A stretch of DNA of 58,709 bases, taken from assembly GCA_026129255.1 (NCBI GenBank), contig JAHCIJ010000004.1, positions 1 to 58,709 on the forward strand. Direction: 5' to 3'. Of the stretch, positions 46,438 to 55,090 are shown one piece after another (the stretch's first letter is position 1; the number at the start of each line of letters is the position of its first letter). The DNA is from Anaerolineales bacterium. GTDB taxonomy: Bacteria > Chloroflexota > Anaerolineae > Anaerolineales > UBA11579. Both the position numbers and the translations under genes were made by a program. Below the pieces are notes generated by a model. That model searched no databases and was not told the origin of the DNA. It saw only the letters and a program-made list of their open reading frames with translations.

Positions 46438-48096
46438 ATGCGCCTCACCTCCCTCACTCAACGCGGCCTGCTGTTCTTGCTGGCGCTTGGCCTATTGCTC
46501 ACCGGCTGCAATCTGCCCGCCGCGGTTACGCCGTCTCCAGACAGCGCTGTCCCCAGCGTGACCCCTTTCCAGCCGGGGCTGGCCCCCACGGAAACGGAGG
46601 CTGCTCCCCTGTGGTGGTTGTCTCCGGCGCTGCCAGAGGCTTTCGCCGCTGAACTGGCTTTGCCGGATGGCGCCCAGCTGACGGATGACCCCGCGGCGGC
46701 AAGCTACGCCGTGGAAGTGGGCGGCGATGGCGAAGTGCTGGCGCACTGGGTATATGCTCTCGTCGCACCGTTCCCCACCATAGCTGAGGAGATCTCCTCA
46801 GTAGACTTGCAAGCAGCCTGGGCCGGGCGCGGCGCCGGGCCATTTGCGGGCACACCGCTGCTGCTGAGCGACGAAACGCTGGCTGTGCTGAGCGCCGTGT
46901 GGGGTGAGCCGGCGGGCGGCGCGGTGCAGACTGTGCCCGCTGAGGCGCTGTTGGACGCGGCCTGGGCGCAGCAGCCCAGCTGGGCCATCGTGCCGTTTGA
47001 GGAACTTGCGCCGCGCTGGAAAGTGCTCTCGGTAGACGGCCAGTCGCCGATCTGGAAGAGCTTCGACCTCACCAGCTATGCCCTCACTCTGCCCATCACG
47101 ATCACTAATGGCGCCGAGCTGGTGACTGCCCCCGCTGGCAACCGCGAGGCAGGCAAGCTCACCACAGTGCTGATGACCGGCGTTACCGCGCTGGTGCGCG
47201 CCACGGCCTGGGAGATGGAGCGCAAGGGCATCACCTATCCCGCCGAGGATGTGGGCGATGTGATGCGCGAGGCCGACATTGCCCATATTAGCAACGAAGT
47301 GCCCTTCGCCGAGAACTGCCCGCGGCCAGACCCGGCCCAGCGCGGCCTGGTCTTCTGCAGTGATGCCAGCTATATCGAGCTGCTGGATGTCCTCGGTACC
47401 GATGTTGTGGAGCTCACCGGCGACCACTTCAACGATTGGACCCGGGCTGCCATGGAGTACACGCTGGAGCAGTACCGCCAGCGCGGCTGGCCGTATTACG
47501 GCGGCGGCGCGGATATTCATGAGGCCATGCAGCCCTTGCGCATGGAGAACAACGGCAACCGCATCGCCTTCGTTGGCTGCAACGGCAAAGGTGGCGCGTA
47601 CGCCTCGGCCACCGAGAGCTACCCCGGTACCTGGGCCTGCAACTACGAATACATGGAGAGCACCATCCGCCAGCTGGTGGATGAAGGCTATACCGTCATT
47701 GCCACCTTTCAGCATAACGAGGTCTACCAGTACAAACCCTCGGACACGCTGGTGCGCGATTTTGGCCGCGTAGCAGCGGCTGGCGCCAGCATCGTCAGCG
47801 GCAGCCAGGCACACCAGCCGCATGGCGTAGAGTTTTACAGCCCGGATACGTTAATCACCTATGGCCTGGGCAACATGTTCTTTGACCAGATCATTTTCGG
47901 CTACGACACGTCACACGGCATGATGGTGCGCCATGTGGTCTATGACAACCGCTACATCAGCGCCGAGATCCTGCCGTTCGTCTTTGTGGACTATGCCAAA
48001 CCACGCTGGCTAACCGCGGAGGAGCGTGCCGAATTCCTGGGCATCATTTTCAGCAACAGCATCTGGCAGCCGCGCCAAACGGAATTGGAGGAATAG
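46438..48096 (+). CDS. CapA-family (poly-gamma-glutamate synthesis-like) lipoprotein
   Basis: A 552-residue lipoprotein with signal peptide and lipobox (LLLTGC, Cys about 22). After a variable N-terminal half (about 30-230) comes a CapA-type metallophosphoesterase-like domain with MTGVTALVR, AHISNEVPF, DVVELTGDHFNDW, ATFQHNEVYQYKPS, GSQAHQPHGVEFY and TYGLGNMFFDQ. CapA proteins help make or anchor poly-gamma-glutamate, but most homologues have no proven role. The N-terminal half resembles a substrate-binding-like segment only vaguely. No capB or capC is adjacent. The dcd gene starts 3 nt after its stop. Confidence 0.85.
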   Translation: MRLTSLTQRGLLFLLALGLLLTGCNLPAAVTPSPDSAVPSVTPFQPGLAPTETEAAPLWWLSPALPEAFAAELALPDGAQLTDDPAAASYAVEVGGDGEVLAHWVYALVAPFPTIAEEISSVDLQAAWAGRGAGPFAGTPLLLSDETLAVLSAVWGEPAGGAVQTVPAEALLDAAWAQQPSWAIVPFEELAPRWKVLSVDGQSPIWKSFDLTSYALTLPITITNGAELVTAPAGNREAGKLTTVLMTGVTALVRATAWEMERKGITYPAEDVGDVMREADIAHISNEVPFAENCPRPDPAQRGLVFCSDASYIELLDVLGTDVVELTGDHFNDWTRAAMEYTLEQYRQRGWPYYGGGADIHEAMQPLRMENNGNRIAFVGCNGKGGAYASATESYPGTWACNYEYMESTIRQLVDEGYTVIATFQHNEVYQYKPSDTLVRDFGRVAAAGASIVSGSQAHQPHGVEFYSPDTLITYGLGNMFFDQIIFGYDTSHGMMVRHVVYDNRYISAEILPFVFVDYAKPRWLTAEERAEFLGIIFSNSIWQPRQTELEE

Positions 48097-48099
48097 AGG

Positions 48100-48654
48100 A
48101 TGGGACTGAAACCTGATCATTGGATCGAAAAAATGGCCCGTGAGCACAACATGATCGAACCGTACGAGCCCGCCCAGGTGCGCCAGGGTGTGATCTCGTA
48201 CGGCGTATCGTCGTACGGCTATGACATCCGCGTGGCCGACGAGTTCAAGATCTTCACCAACGTGCACTCCGCGGTGGTGGACCCCAAGAACTTTGACGAA
48301 AAGTCGATGGTGGATTTCAAGGGCGATGTATGCGTCGTGCCGCCCAATTCCTTTGCCCTGGCGCGCACCGTGGAATATTTCCGCATCCCGCGCAGCGTGC
48401 TCACCATCTGCCTGGGCAAAAGCACCTATGCGCGCTGCGGCATCATTGTGAATGTCACGCCCTTTGAGCCGGAGTGGGAGGGTTTTGTCACCCTGGAGAT
48501 CTCCAACACCACGCCGCTGCCCGCCAAGATCTACGCCAATGAGGGCATTGCGCAGGTATTGTTCTTTGAAGCCGATGAAGAGTGCCGCGTGTCGTATGCA
48601 GACAAAAAGGGCAAGTACCAGAAGCAGCAAAACATTGTGCTGCCAAAGCTTTAA
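48100..48654 (+). CDS. dcd: dCTP deaminase
   Basis: Converts dCTP to dUTP for thymidylate synthesis, a 184-residue subunit of a trimer. The family core is plain: [19 protein letters not shown], the substrate loop [19 protein letters not shown], and the catalytic Glu in [20 protein letters not shown]. The C-terminal lid with Lys residues ([12 protein letters not shown]) is present. The start has a strong AGAGG site and follows the CapA-like gene by 3 nt. Confidence 0.95.
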   Translation: MGLKPDHWIEKMAREHNMIEPYEPAQVRQGVISYGVSSYGYDIRVADEFKIFTNVHSAVVDPKNFDEKSMVDFKGDVCVVPPNSFALARTVEYFRIPRSVLTICLGKSTYARCGIIVNVTPFEPEWEGFVTLEISNTTPLPAKIYANEGIAQVLFFEADEECRVSYADKKGKYQKQQNIVLPKL

Positions 48655-48659
48655 GAGCA

Positions 48660-48680
48660 GTTAGCTATTAGCTGTTAGCC
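48660..48680. repeat. Short tandem repeat of gttagc words
   Basis: Gttagc and gctgttagc words alternate in about 20 bp right after dcd. This kind of repeat is common at gene ends in draft genomes; its role is unknown. Confidence 0.45.
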
Positions 48681-48706
48681 AAAAGTAAAATCCGTTGAGG
48701 CGTAAT

Positions 48707-48745
48707 TTAGCCCAGCGGGATAGCGATTGTGCCAGTGATCAGATG
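48707..48745 (-). pseudogene. 3' remnant of a paralogue of the 72-residue membrane protein gene
   Basis: Read on the minus strand, these 13 codons give HLITGTIAIPLG and a stop, against LLITGSIAIPLG and a stop at the end of the intact gene 370 bp away. The nucleotide differences are mostly at third codon positions, so the copy was once under coding selection. Nothing upstream matches, so only the 3' end survives. Confidence 0.65.
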
Positions 48746-48762
48746 AACTCAACTCTGACGCG

Positions 48763-48790
48763 GTAGGGGAGGGTCTTAGACCCTCCCTAC
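48763..48790. repeat. Long perfect-like hairpin in the dcd-birA gap
   Basis: Arms 48763-48775 and 48779-48790 pair with one bulged base around a 3-nt loop (core gggtc tta gaccc). No T run follows in either direction, so it looks like a repeat unit rather than a terminator. Confidence 0.55.
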
Positions 48791-48891
48791 GCGGTTCTGA
48801 CTTTGTGCCAGCCAGCAAGAATCCTGTACAGGTTAGGCTGAGGGGCAAACATGCACTGCCAAAGTTGTAATTCCGTCCGTTTGTCATTCCG

Positions 48892-48921
48892 AACGAGCGG
48901 CGTAGCCGTGAAGAGGAATCC
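48892..48921. repeat. Copy of a tgtcattccga...aggaatcc repeat
   Basis: Begins tgtcattccgaacgag and ends gaggaatcc, the same end words as the inverse copy at 44792-44828. Confidence 0.45.
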
Positions 48922-49035
48922 GTTAAGGGTTGATTTCAGCCATTCCACATCTGTGCCACGTTGTTTGTTACGGGACATGCCTATGTGTCAACGAGAATCC
49001 CTGGCTGTGCTCGGGATGCACGGGTAGCACAAAAC

Positions 49036-49064
49036 AAAAAATCCCACCGTCGGTGGGATTTTTT
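49036..49064 (-). terminator. Intrinsic terminator of the birA operon
   Basis: A 13-bp stem (arms 49036-49048 and 49052-49064) with a 3-nt loop, A-rich on one side and T-rich on the other. It lies 16 nt after the stop of the 72-aa protein gene. Confidence 0.88.
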
Positions 49065-49079
49065 ATGTACACAGAGTGT

Positions 49080-49298
49080 TTAGCCCAGCGGAATCGCAAT
49101 CGAACCCGTGATGAGCAGGCAGAACGCACCAATGATCAGCACCATGAAGAAAAACATGATCGAGATGATGAAGCGCTGTAGCGGAGTCATGCCCAAAAAG
49201 CCCACCTCATCCTCTTCGGTCTGGGTCAGGGTGGGGGTCTCTTGAATTTCGTTCAAGAAACTTTCGGTATCGTCGTCACGTAAAAAATCGTCGAGCAT
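49080..49298 (-). CDS. 72-residue single-pass membrane protein of unknown function
   Basis: A short protein with an acidic N-terminal half (LDDFLRDDDTESFLNEIQE) and one transmembrane helix near the C-terminus (about 43-66, rich in Ile, Phe and Leu), ending ITGSIAIPLG. A clear GAGGAG site precedes the ATG at 49298. It lies 23 nt after birA and before a terminator, so it is the second gene of that operon. I do not recognise a family. A decayed partial copy of its 3' end lies at 48707, which supports it being a real gene. Confidence 0.75.
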   Translation of the reverse strand: MLDDFLRDDDTESFLNEIQETPTLTQTEEDEVGFLGMTPLQRFIISIMFFFMVLIIGAFCLLITGSIAIPLG

Positions 49299-49321
49299 GA
49301 TTCTCCTCTACTCAGTCTAGC

Positions 49322-50137
49322 TTATTTGTCTGCGCTGTCAACCAAGGGGCGCAGTTGTACCTGGCCCGCCGGGTAGCTGCGCTCCTCACCGTCCACAGAC
49401 AGGCGCAGGCTGCCATCCGCCGCCAGGCCCACCAGCAGCCCCATCACTGCGTCAGGCTCCGTGTGCAAGTGCACCGCCTGCCCGCGGTAGGCCAGGCGCC
49501 GCTCCCAGGCTTGCAAGAACTCGGCATCCGGCAGCTGCGGCAGCCAGGTCAGCAAACGTTCCAGCACCGCGCGCAGCAGGTCGGCGGCGGCCACTGGGCG
49601 CCCCGCGGCGGCTTCCACGCTGGTGGCGGGGAATTGCAGGCGGCTGGCCTCTGGCACAGATTGCGCTGCAACATTGATGCCAATCCCCAATATCAGCGCT
49701 TGCAAGCGGCTGCCCGCCCAGTGCGCCTCAGGCAGCACCCCACACAGCTTGCGCCCCCCAGCCAACACATCATTGGGCCACTTGATCTCGGCCGGGATGC
49801 CGCCTGGCGCATGAACGCCAGGAAGCCCTTCCAGCACTTCGCACACGGCCAGCGCCCCCAGGCCAGATACGCGGCCCAGTTGGCTGGCCTCGAACCCTGC
49901 AGGCGGCGGCAGCAGCAGGCTGAACGCCAGGGCGCTGCCGGCGGGGGTGTGCCAGCTGCGGCCATCGCGCCCGCGGCCCTGGGTCTGCTCATCGGCCGCC
50001 GCCAGGCACAGGCCAGCCGCCGGCCCTTCGGCGGCCCAGGCGGCGACTACATCATTCGTGGAGCCAATAGTTTCAAAGAATTCGGCTTTGGCCAGCGGCA
50101 GCCCAGCCAGGGCGCGGGTAAATTCGGCTTGATTCAT
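49322..50137 (-). CDS. birA: Biotin--[acetyl-CoA-carboxylase] ligase
   Basis: Activates biotin with ATP and attaches it to carboxylase carrier proteins, 271 residues. Motifs: GSTNDVVAAW, the biotinyl-AMP loop QGRGRDGRSWHTP, KWPNDVLAGGRKLCGVL and LGIGINV. A C-terminal SH3-like domain ends with YPAGQVQLRPL. It lacks the N-terminal HTH of E. coli BirA, so it is not a repressor. The ATG at 50137 lies 6 nt after a TAGAAT box on the minus strand. The 72-aa membrane protein is co-transcribed. Confidence 0.93.
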   Translation of the reverse strand: MNQAEFTRALAGLPLAKAEFFETIGSTNDVVAAWAAEGPAAGLCLAAADEQTQGRGRDGRSWHTPAGSALAFSLLLPPPAGFEASQLGRVSGLGALAVCEVLEGLPGVHAPGGIPAEIKWPNDVLAGGRKLCGVLPEAHWAGSRLQALILGIGINVAAQSVPEASRLQFPATSVEAAAGRPVAAADLLRAVLERLLTWLPQLPDAEFLQAWERRLAYRGQAVHLHTEPDAVMGLLVGLAADGSLRLSVDGEERSYPAGQVQLRPLVDSADK

Positions 50138-50143
50138 ACGTGG

Positions 50144-50149
50144 ATTCTA
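50144..50149 (-). promoter_or_regulatory. -10 box of birA, leaderless type
   Basis: On the minus strand TAGAAT lies 6 nt before the ATG at 50137, with no Shine-Dalgarno site. It is divergent from the rpsB promoter. Confidence 0.5.
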
Positions 50150-50182
50150 TCCACTATGCTGGACTCTGCCTGTGGAGGCTGG

Positions 50183-50188
50183 TATACT
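50183..50188 (+). promoter_or_regulatory. Extended -10 promoter of the rpsB operon
   Basis: TGGTATACT is an extended -10 box. Transcription would start near 50195, leaving a leader of about 135 nt before rpsB. Confidence 0.55.
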
Positions 50189-50194
50189 TTTCCG

Positions 50195-50331
50195 GCGCTC
50201 GCAATCGCGGGCGCTTGCGCTGCGTAGCAGCGCAAATCTCACACGCTTACCTGACTTGGCGGTGCGTGCCCCTTTGAGGGTCACCGGCAGGGATGACGGG
50301 AGCGGACGTATAACGCGAAGGAGTTTTACCT
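50195..50331 (+). promoter_or_regulatory. Structured 5' leader of rpsB, possible S2 autoregulatory RNA
   Basis: The leader has a perfect 9-bp hairpin with a 3-nt loop (50215-50235), then a GC-rich stretch that can fold further (around 50262-50300), then a GGAG ribosome site at about 50321. Many bacteria regulate rpsB by S2 binding to such a leader; whether this one does is inference. Confidence 0.4.
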
Positions 50332-51381
50332 ATGGCCCCCATTGATATGAAGGCCCTTCTTGAAGCGGGCGTGCACTTCGGGCATCGTACCCAGAAGTGG
50401 GACCCACGCATGAAGCCGTACATCTTCACCGAACGTAACGGCATCCACATCATTGACCTGCAACAAACCGTAAAAGCCCTGGAAGACGCCTACAAGCTGG
50501 TGCGTGAGACTGTGGCACAGGGCAAGAACGTGCTCTTTGTAGGCACCAAGCGCCAGGCCGTCGAAACCATTGAGGCCGAGGCTGAGCGCGCCGGTATGCC
50601 TTACGTCACCGTGCGCTGGTTGGGCGGCATGCTCACCAACTGGAGCACCATGCGCCAGCGCGTCAGCGAGCTGGAGACTCTGGAGCGCATGGCTGCCCAG
50701 GCTCCGGCAGAGGGCGACGCCGGCAGCAAGCTCAAGCTCACCAAGCGTGAGTTGCTGACCAACTCCCGCAAGGCTGAGAAGCTGCAAGAGCGCTTTGGCG
50801 GCATCCGCAACATGAACCGCGTGCCTGACCTGCTGTTTGTGGTGGATGTCAATCGCGAAGAGACTGCCGTGCGCGAGGCCAACATCCTCGGCATTCCGGT
50901 TGTCGGCCTGGTGGACACTAACTGCAACCCCAGCGTGATCGACTACGTGATCCCCTCCAATGATGACGCCATCCGCGCCATCAAGCTGATGGTGTCCTAC
51001 ATTGCAGACGCCGCGCTGGAAGGTATCTCGCTGCGCAATGACAAGCAGGATGCTGAGCCCAAGGCGGAGACCAAGACTTCGGCTCCGCGCCGCCGTGAGG
51101 ATGGCCCGATCGAAGAGCTGACCGATGATGCCCTGCTGGGTGAGGCCACTCTGGCCAAGGTCGCTGAAGAGCAGGCCAAGGAAGCCCAGAAGGCTGAGAG
51201 CGGCGAGGCTAAGCCCGCCCCCAAGAAGCCCGCAGCTGGCGCTCCGGCCCCCAAGGCGCGCAAGCCCAAGCTGAAGAAGTCTGACCTACAAGGCGAGGGC
51301 GAGGAAGAAGCCGAAGCTGACGCTGAAACCGAAACCGAGACCGAAGCCCCGGCTGAGGCTCCAAACGAGACTGAAGAATAA
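50332..51381 (+). CDS. rpsB: 30S ribosomal protein S2 with a long acidic/Ala-rich C-terminal extension
   Basis: Small-subunit protein S2, 349 residues. The core (about 1-235) is standard: [27 protein letters not shown] (split at FGHR), [19 protein letters not shown] and [21 protein letters not shown], then [21 protein letters not shown]. The last 110 or so residues, rich in Lys, Glu, Ala and Pro and ending [15 protein letters not shown], are an extension not found in the roughly 230-250 residue S2 of most bacteria. The ATG at 50332 has a GAAGGAG site. First gene of the rpsB-tsf pair. Confidence 0.96.
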   Translation: MAPIDMKALLEAGVHFGHRTQKWDPRMKPYIFTERNGIHIIDLQQTVKALEDAYKLVRETVAQGKNVLFVGTKRQAVETIEAEAERAGMPYVTVRWLGGMLTNWSTMRQRVSELETLERMAAQAPAEGDAGSKLKLTKRELLTNSRKAEKLQERFGGIRNMNRVPDLLFVVDVNREETAVREANILGIPVVGLVDTNCNPSVIDYVIPSNDDAIRAIKLMVSYIADAALEGISLRNDKQDAEPKAETKTSAPRRREDGPIEELTDDALLGEATLAKVAEEQAKEAQKAESGEAKPAPKKPAAGAPAPKARKPKLKKSDLQGEGEEEAEADAETETETEAPAEAPNETEE

Positions 51382-51386
51382 GAACG

Positions 51387-51983
51387 ATGGAAATTACGAC
51401 TGAACTGATCAAAGAATTGCGCCAGGCCACCGGCGCGGGTATTTTGGATTGCCGCGCCGCGCTCGAAGAAGCCCAGGGCGACTTCGACAAGGCTGTGGAT
51501 GTGCTGCGCCAGAAGGGCCTCTCCAAGGCCGCCAAGCGTGCCGACCGTGAAGTGCTCAACGGCGTGGTAGAGCTGTACTCCCACGGCGATGGCCGCGTGG
51601 GTGTGATGGTGGAAGTCAACTGCGAGACCGACTTTGTGGCTCGCTCGGAAGCTTTCCGCAAGCTAGCCCACGAGATCGCCCTGCAGATCGCTGCCAGCAG
51701 CCCGCAGTGGCTGACCGAAGAAGAAGTGGACCCGGCGGCGATCGAGCGCGAGAAGGAAGTGGCGCGCAACACCGCCAAGGAATCTGGCAAGCCGGAAGCC
51801 TCTTGGGACAAGATCGTGGATGGCCGCGTGCAGAAATTCCTCGACGAGGCCGTGTTGCTGCGCCAGGGCTACATCCGTGATGACAGCAAGAGCATCAAAG
51901 ACATGATCAGCGAAGGCGTGGTGGCGACTGGTGAAAACATCATCGTGCGCCGTTTTGCCCGCTGGGAGCTGAGCGGCAAGTGA
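51387..51983 (+). CDS. tsf: Translation elongation factor Ts
   Basis: Guanine-nucleotide exchange factor for EF-Tu, 198 residues. It has the UBA-like N-terminus (LIKELRQATGAGILDCRAALEEAQGD, split at TGAG) and the exchange-site motif VEVNCETDFVARSEAF. It is the short form of EF-Ts, with a single main dimerisation core, like that of cyanobacteria or Thermus. It starts 5 nt after rpsB. Confidence 0.96.
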   Translation: MEITTELIKELRQATGAGILDCRAALEEAQGDFDKAVDVLRQKGLSKAAKRADREVLNGVVELYSHGDGRVGVMVEVNCETDFVARSEAFRKLAHEIALQIAASSPQWLTEEEVDPAAIEREKEVARNTAKESGKPEASWDKIVDGRVQKFLDEAVLLRQGYIRDDSKSIKDMISEGVVATGENIIVRRFARWELSGK

Positions 51984-52070
51984 GCCCAAACTCATCAAAC
52001 TTTTTGATGAGAAGCACCTCAGCGGTTTCCACCGCTAGTGTTGCTGATACTAGGAATCAAGTCAAAAAGA

Positions 52071-52093
52071 ACGGCCAACCCTGTGTTGGCCGT
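52071..52093 (+). terminator. Intrinsic terminator between tsf and pyrH
   Basis: A perfect 9-bp stem (acggccaac with gttggccgt) and a 5-nt loop, followed by five T residues. It ends only 19 nt before the pyrH start, so pyrH needs readthrough or its own promoter inside or just after the hairpin. Confidence 0.82.
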
Positions 52094-52098
52094 TTTTG

Positions 52099-52104
52099 TA
52101 GAAT
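52099..52104 (+). promoter_or_regulatory. Possible -10 box of pyrH, leaderless type
   Basis: TAGAAT lies 8 nt before the ATG at 52113. The intervening gaggtgat also reads as a Shine-Dalgarno site, so either mode of initiation is possible. Confidence 0.4.
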
Positions 52105-52106
52105 GA

Positions 52107-52844
<738 letters not shown>

Positions 52845-52908
52845 CCGGGCCAGGTGGCTGGCGGTTGCCCGTGGCTCGGGCAGCGGCGAAGCCTGTATAT
52901 GCCAATGG

Positions 52909-52914
52909 TAAAAT
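52909..52914 (+). promoter_or_regulatory. Possible -10 box upstream of frr
   Basis: TGGTAAAAT is an extended -10-like element 52 nt before the GTG start, in the 122-nt gap after pyrH. The -35 region is not convincing. Confidence 0.3.
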
Positions 52915-52966
52915 GCCTAAATTAGGCTTACCGCTTAGCTGAAAGAGCGGCCTTCAGGAGGCTTTT

Positions 52967-53524
52967 GTGATTGCAGACTTGCTAAAAGACACCAAAGAGC
53001 GTATGCGTGGCGCCATTGCCGCCTTGAAAGAAGACCTGGCGGCCATTCGCACCGGCCGTGCCACCCCGGCGTTGATCGAAAAGCTCAGTGTGGAATACTA
53101 CGGACAGCCCACTCCGCTCATGCAGCTTGCTTCCATCAGTGTGCCTGAGCCGCGCCAGTTGCTCGTGAAGCCTTTTGACCCCAGCAGTATCAAAGATATC
53201 GAAAAAGCCTTCCAGGCCTCAGACCTCGGCCTGACCCCCAACTCGGATGGCAAGGTGGTGCGCCTCAACCTGCCCACCCTGACCGAGGACCGCCGCCGCG
53301 ACCTGGTGAAGGTGGTCAATGCCCGTCTCGAAGAAGCCAACGTGGCTGTTCGCAACATCCGCCGTGACACGATCAAGGATATGCGTGAGGCCAAGGATGA
53401 GAAGCTGGTTTCTGAAGATGAGCTCAAGCGCGGTGAAGAAGACGTGCAGAAGCTCACTGACGAGATCACCGGCGAAATCGAGACGATGGGCAAGCAAAAA
53501 GAAAAAGAAGTGATGGAGATCTAG
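52967..53524 (+). CDS. frr: Ribosome recycling factor
   Basis: Splits the post-termination ribosome with EF-G, 185 residues. It has the two-domain RRF pattern: EDLAAIRTGRATPALIEKL, YYGQPTPLMQLASISVPEPRQL (split at LMQL), NLPTLTEDRRRDLVK and a long C-terminal helix (KDMREAKDEKLVSEDELKRGEEDVQKL, split at LVSE). The GTG at 52967 has a strong AGGAGG site. It is followed after 2 nt by uppS. Confidence 0.96.
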   Translation: MIADLLKDTKERMRGAIAALKEDLAAIRTGRATPALIEKLSVEYYGQPTPLMQLASISVPEPRQLLVKPFDPSSIKDIEKAFQASDLGLTPNSDGKVVRLNLPTLTEDRRRDLVKVVNARLEEANVAVRNIRRDTIKDMREAKDEKLVSEDELKRGEEDVQKLTDEITGEIETMGKQKEKEVMEI

Positions 53525-53526
53525 TC

Positions 53527-54273
53527 TTGGCAAACAGGGCTAAGCCCGCTGCCGAGCTGACCGGGCACGTTCCCCAACATATCGCCATCATCATGGATGG
53601 CAATGGCCGCTGGGCGAAGGCTCGCGGCTTGCCGCGCCTGGCCGGGCACCGTGCCGGTACGGAGAATATCCGCAACATCATCCGCGCCTGCGAAGAGTTT
53701 GGTGTCAAGTACCTCACCGTGTATGCCTTTTCTACGGAAAACTGGGCCCGCCCCGAAGATGAAGTGAGTGGCCTGATGGGCATCTTTGATGAGGTGTTTG
53801 AACGCGAGCTGGCTGAGTTGCTCAAGCAAGGCGCGCGCCTCAATCACATCGGTAACCTGGAGCAGGTGCGCCCGTCCTTGCAGGAAAAGATCCGCAGGGG
53901 AATGGAAGCCACCAAAGATAACGATCGCATCGTGTTCAGCGTCGCTTTCAACTATGGCGGGCGCGATGAGCTGGTGCAAGCGGTACGCGGCATTGTGCAA
54001 GCTGGCCTGAAGTCGGAAGAGGTGACCGAGGAAACCCTCTCGCGCTACATGTTCACCGCCGGAATTCCAGACCCGGACCTGGTGATCCGCACCTCTGGCG
54101 AACAGCGCACCAGCAACTTCCTCATCTGGCAGGCCGCCTATGCGGAGTGGATCTTCCCGCAGACGTACTGGCCAGACTTTGGGCGAGAAGAGCTGCTCAA
54201 AGCCATTACTGAATTTGGGCAACGTGAGCGCCGCTTTGGCGGCTTGGTAACCGAGGGCGAAAATGGCGGGTAA
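53527..54273 (+). CDS. uppS: Isoprenyl (undecaprenyl-type) diphosphate synthase
   Basis: Cis-prenyltransferase making the long lipid carrier for cell-wall and glycan synthesis, 248 residues. The catalytic Asp lies in IAIIMDGNGRWAKARGLPR, and AGHRAGTENIR and YAFSTENWARP follow. FSVAFNYGGRDELVQA and the C-terminal PDLVIRTSGEQRTSNFLIWQ (split at SGEQ) complete the family. The start is TTG at 53527. The gene overlaps cdsA by 11 nt. Confidence 0.95.
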   Translation: MANRAKPAAELTGHVPQHIAIIMDGNGRWAKARGLPRLAGHRAGTENIRNIIRACEEFGVKYLTVYAFSTENWARPEDEVSGLMGIFDEVFERELAELLKQGARLNHIGNLEQVRPSLQEKIRRGMEATKDNDRIVFSVAFNYGGRDELVQAVRGIVQAGLKSEEVTEETLSRYMFTAGIPDPDLVIRTSGEQRTSNFLIWQAAYAEWIFPQTYWPDFGREELLKAITEFGQRERRFGGLVTEGENGG

Positions 54274-55075
54274 GCGTATTCTGGTGGCCCTGATCGGCCT
54301 GCCGATCGGGATTGCTGTTTTTATGATCGGTGGCTGGCTGTTTGCTGCCGCCTTTGCAGTGGTCCTCGGCCTGGCGGCCTGGGAGTATGCCAGCTTGTTC
54401 ACGCATAGTGGCGCCCAACCAGCGCGCTGGCTGGTGGTGGCAGGGGCTGCTGCGTTGTTCCTGGCAGCGCACTTTGGCCTGGCCAACGGCGTGCTGCTGG
54501 CCGGGCTGCCGATGCTGGCGCTGGTGGTACACCTGGTGAGCTACGAGCGCGGCCGCGAGCAGGCGGGTACCGACTTTGCCATTACTCTGAGTGGTATTTT
54601 CTATATTGGTGTGCTAGGCGCATACTTCGCCTACATGCGCAATCTGCAACACGGCGAGTGGTGGTTGCTGCTCACCCTGCTCGCCGTGTGGCTGGCCGAC
54701 ACGGCGGCCTATGCCATCGGCACGCCGTTGGGCAAGCACAAGATGAGCCCGCGCCTCAGCCCCAAGAAGAGCTGGGAAGGGTACGCCGCGTGCGTTGTAT
54801 TCGCCACCTTGGGTACACCGCTGTTCGGTTTGCTGCTGGCGCGCCTGGGCATGCCGGCGCATCCGCTGTTCGCCCTGGGCAATTTGGCCATCCTCGGCTT
54901 CGCCGTAGGCTCACTCACCACCCTGGGTGACCTGGGGGAGAGCATGATCAAGCGCCAGATGAAGGTCAAAGATGCCAGCCAGATCCTCCCCGGGCATGGC
55001 GGCATCCTGGACCGTATCGACTCGTGGCTGTGGGCTTTGCCCATCGGCTTTTATCTGATCACCCTTCTTTTTTAA
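54263..55075 (+). CDS. cdsA: Phosphatidate cytidylyltransferase
   Basis: Makes CDP-diacylglycerol, the precursor of phospholipids, from phosphatidate and CTP. The 270-residue membrane protein has about seven to eight transmembrane segments. The C-terminal family signature is present (STTLGDLGESMIKRQMKVKD-like, here SLTTLGDLGESMIKRQMKVK, about 214-233), followed by LPGHGGILDRIDS. The start overlaps the end of uppS. In many genomes dxr follows; here glpX does. Confidence 0.94.
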   Translation: MAGKRILVALIGLPIGIAVFMIGGWLFAAAFAVVLGLAAWEYASLFTHSGAQPARWLVVAGAAALFLAAHFGLANGVLLAGLPMLALVVHLVSYERGREQAGTDFAITLSGIFYIGVLGAYFAYMRNLQHGEWWLLLTLLAVWLADTAAYAIGTPLGKHKMSPRLSPKKSWEGYAACVVFATLGTPLFGLLLARLGMPAHPLFALGNLAILGFAVGSLTTLGDLGESMIKRQMKVKDASQILPGHGGILDRIDSWLWALPIGFYLITLLF

Positions 55076-55090
55076 ACTCACAAAGGAGTT

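Larger units (their letters stand above)
48655..49079. other. 425-bp gene-free region with repeats and a gene remnant
   Basis: From left to right it holds a gttagctatta-type repeat (48660-48680), a remnant of the 72-aa protein gene (48707-48745), a long hairpin (48763-48790), a tgtcattccga repeat (48892-48921) and a terminator (49036-49064). I see no intact gene. Confidence 0.7.
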
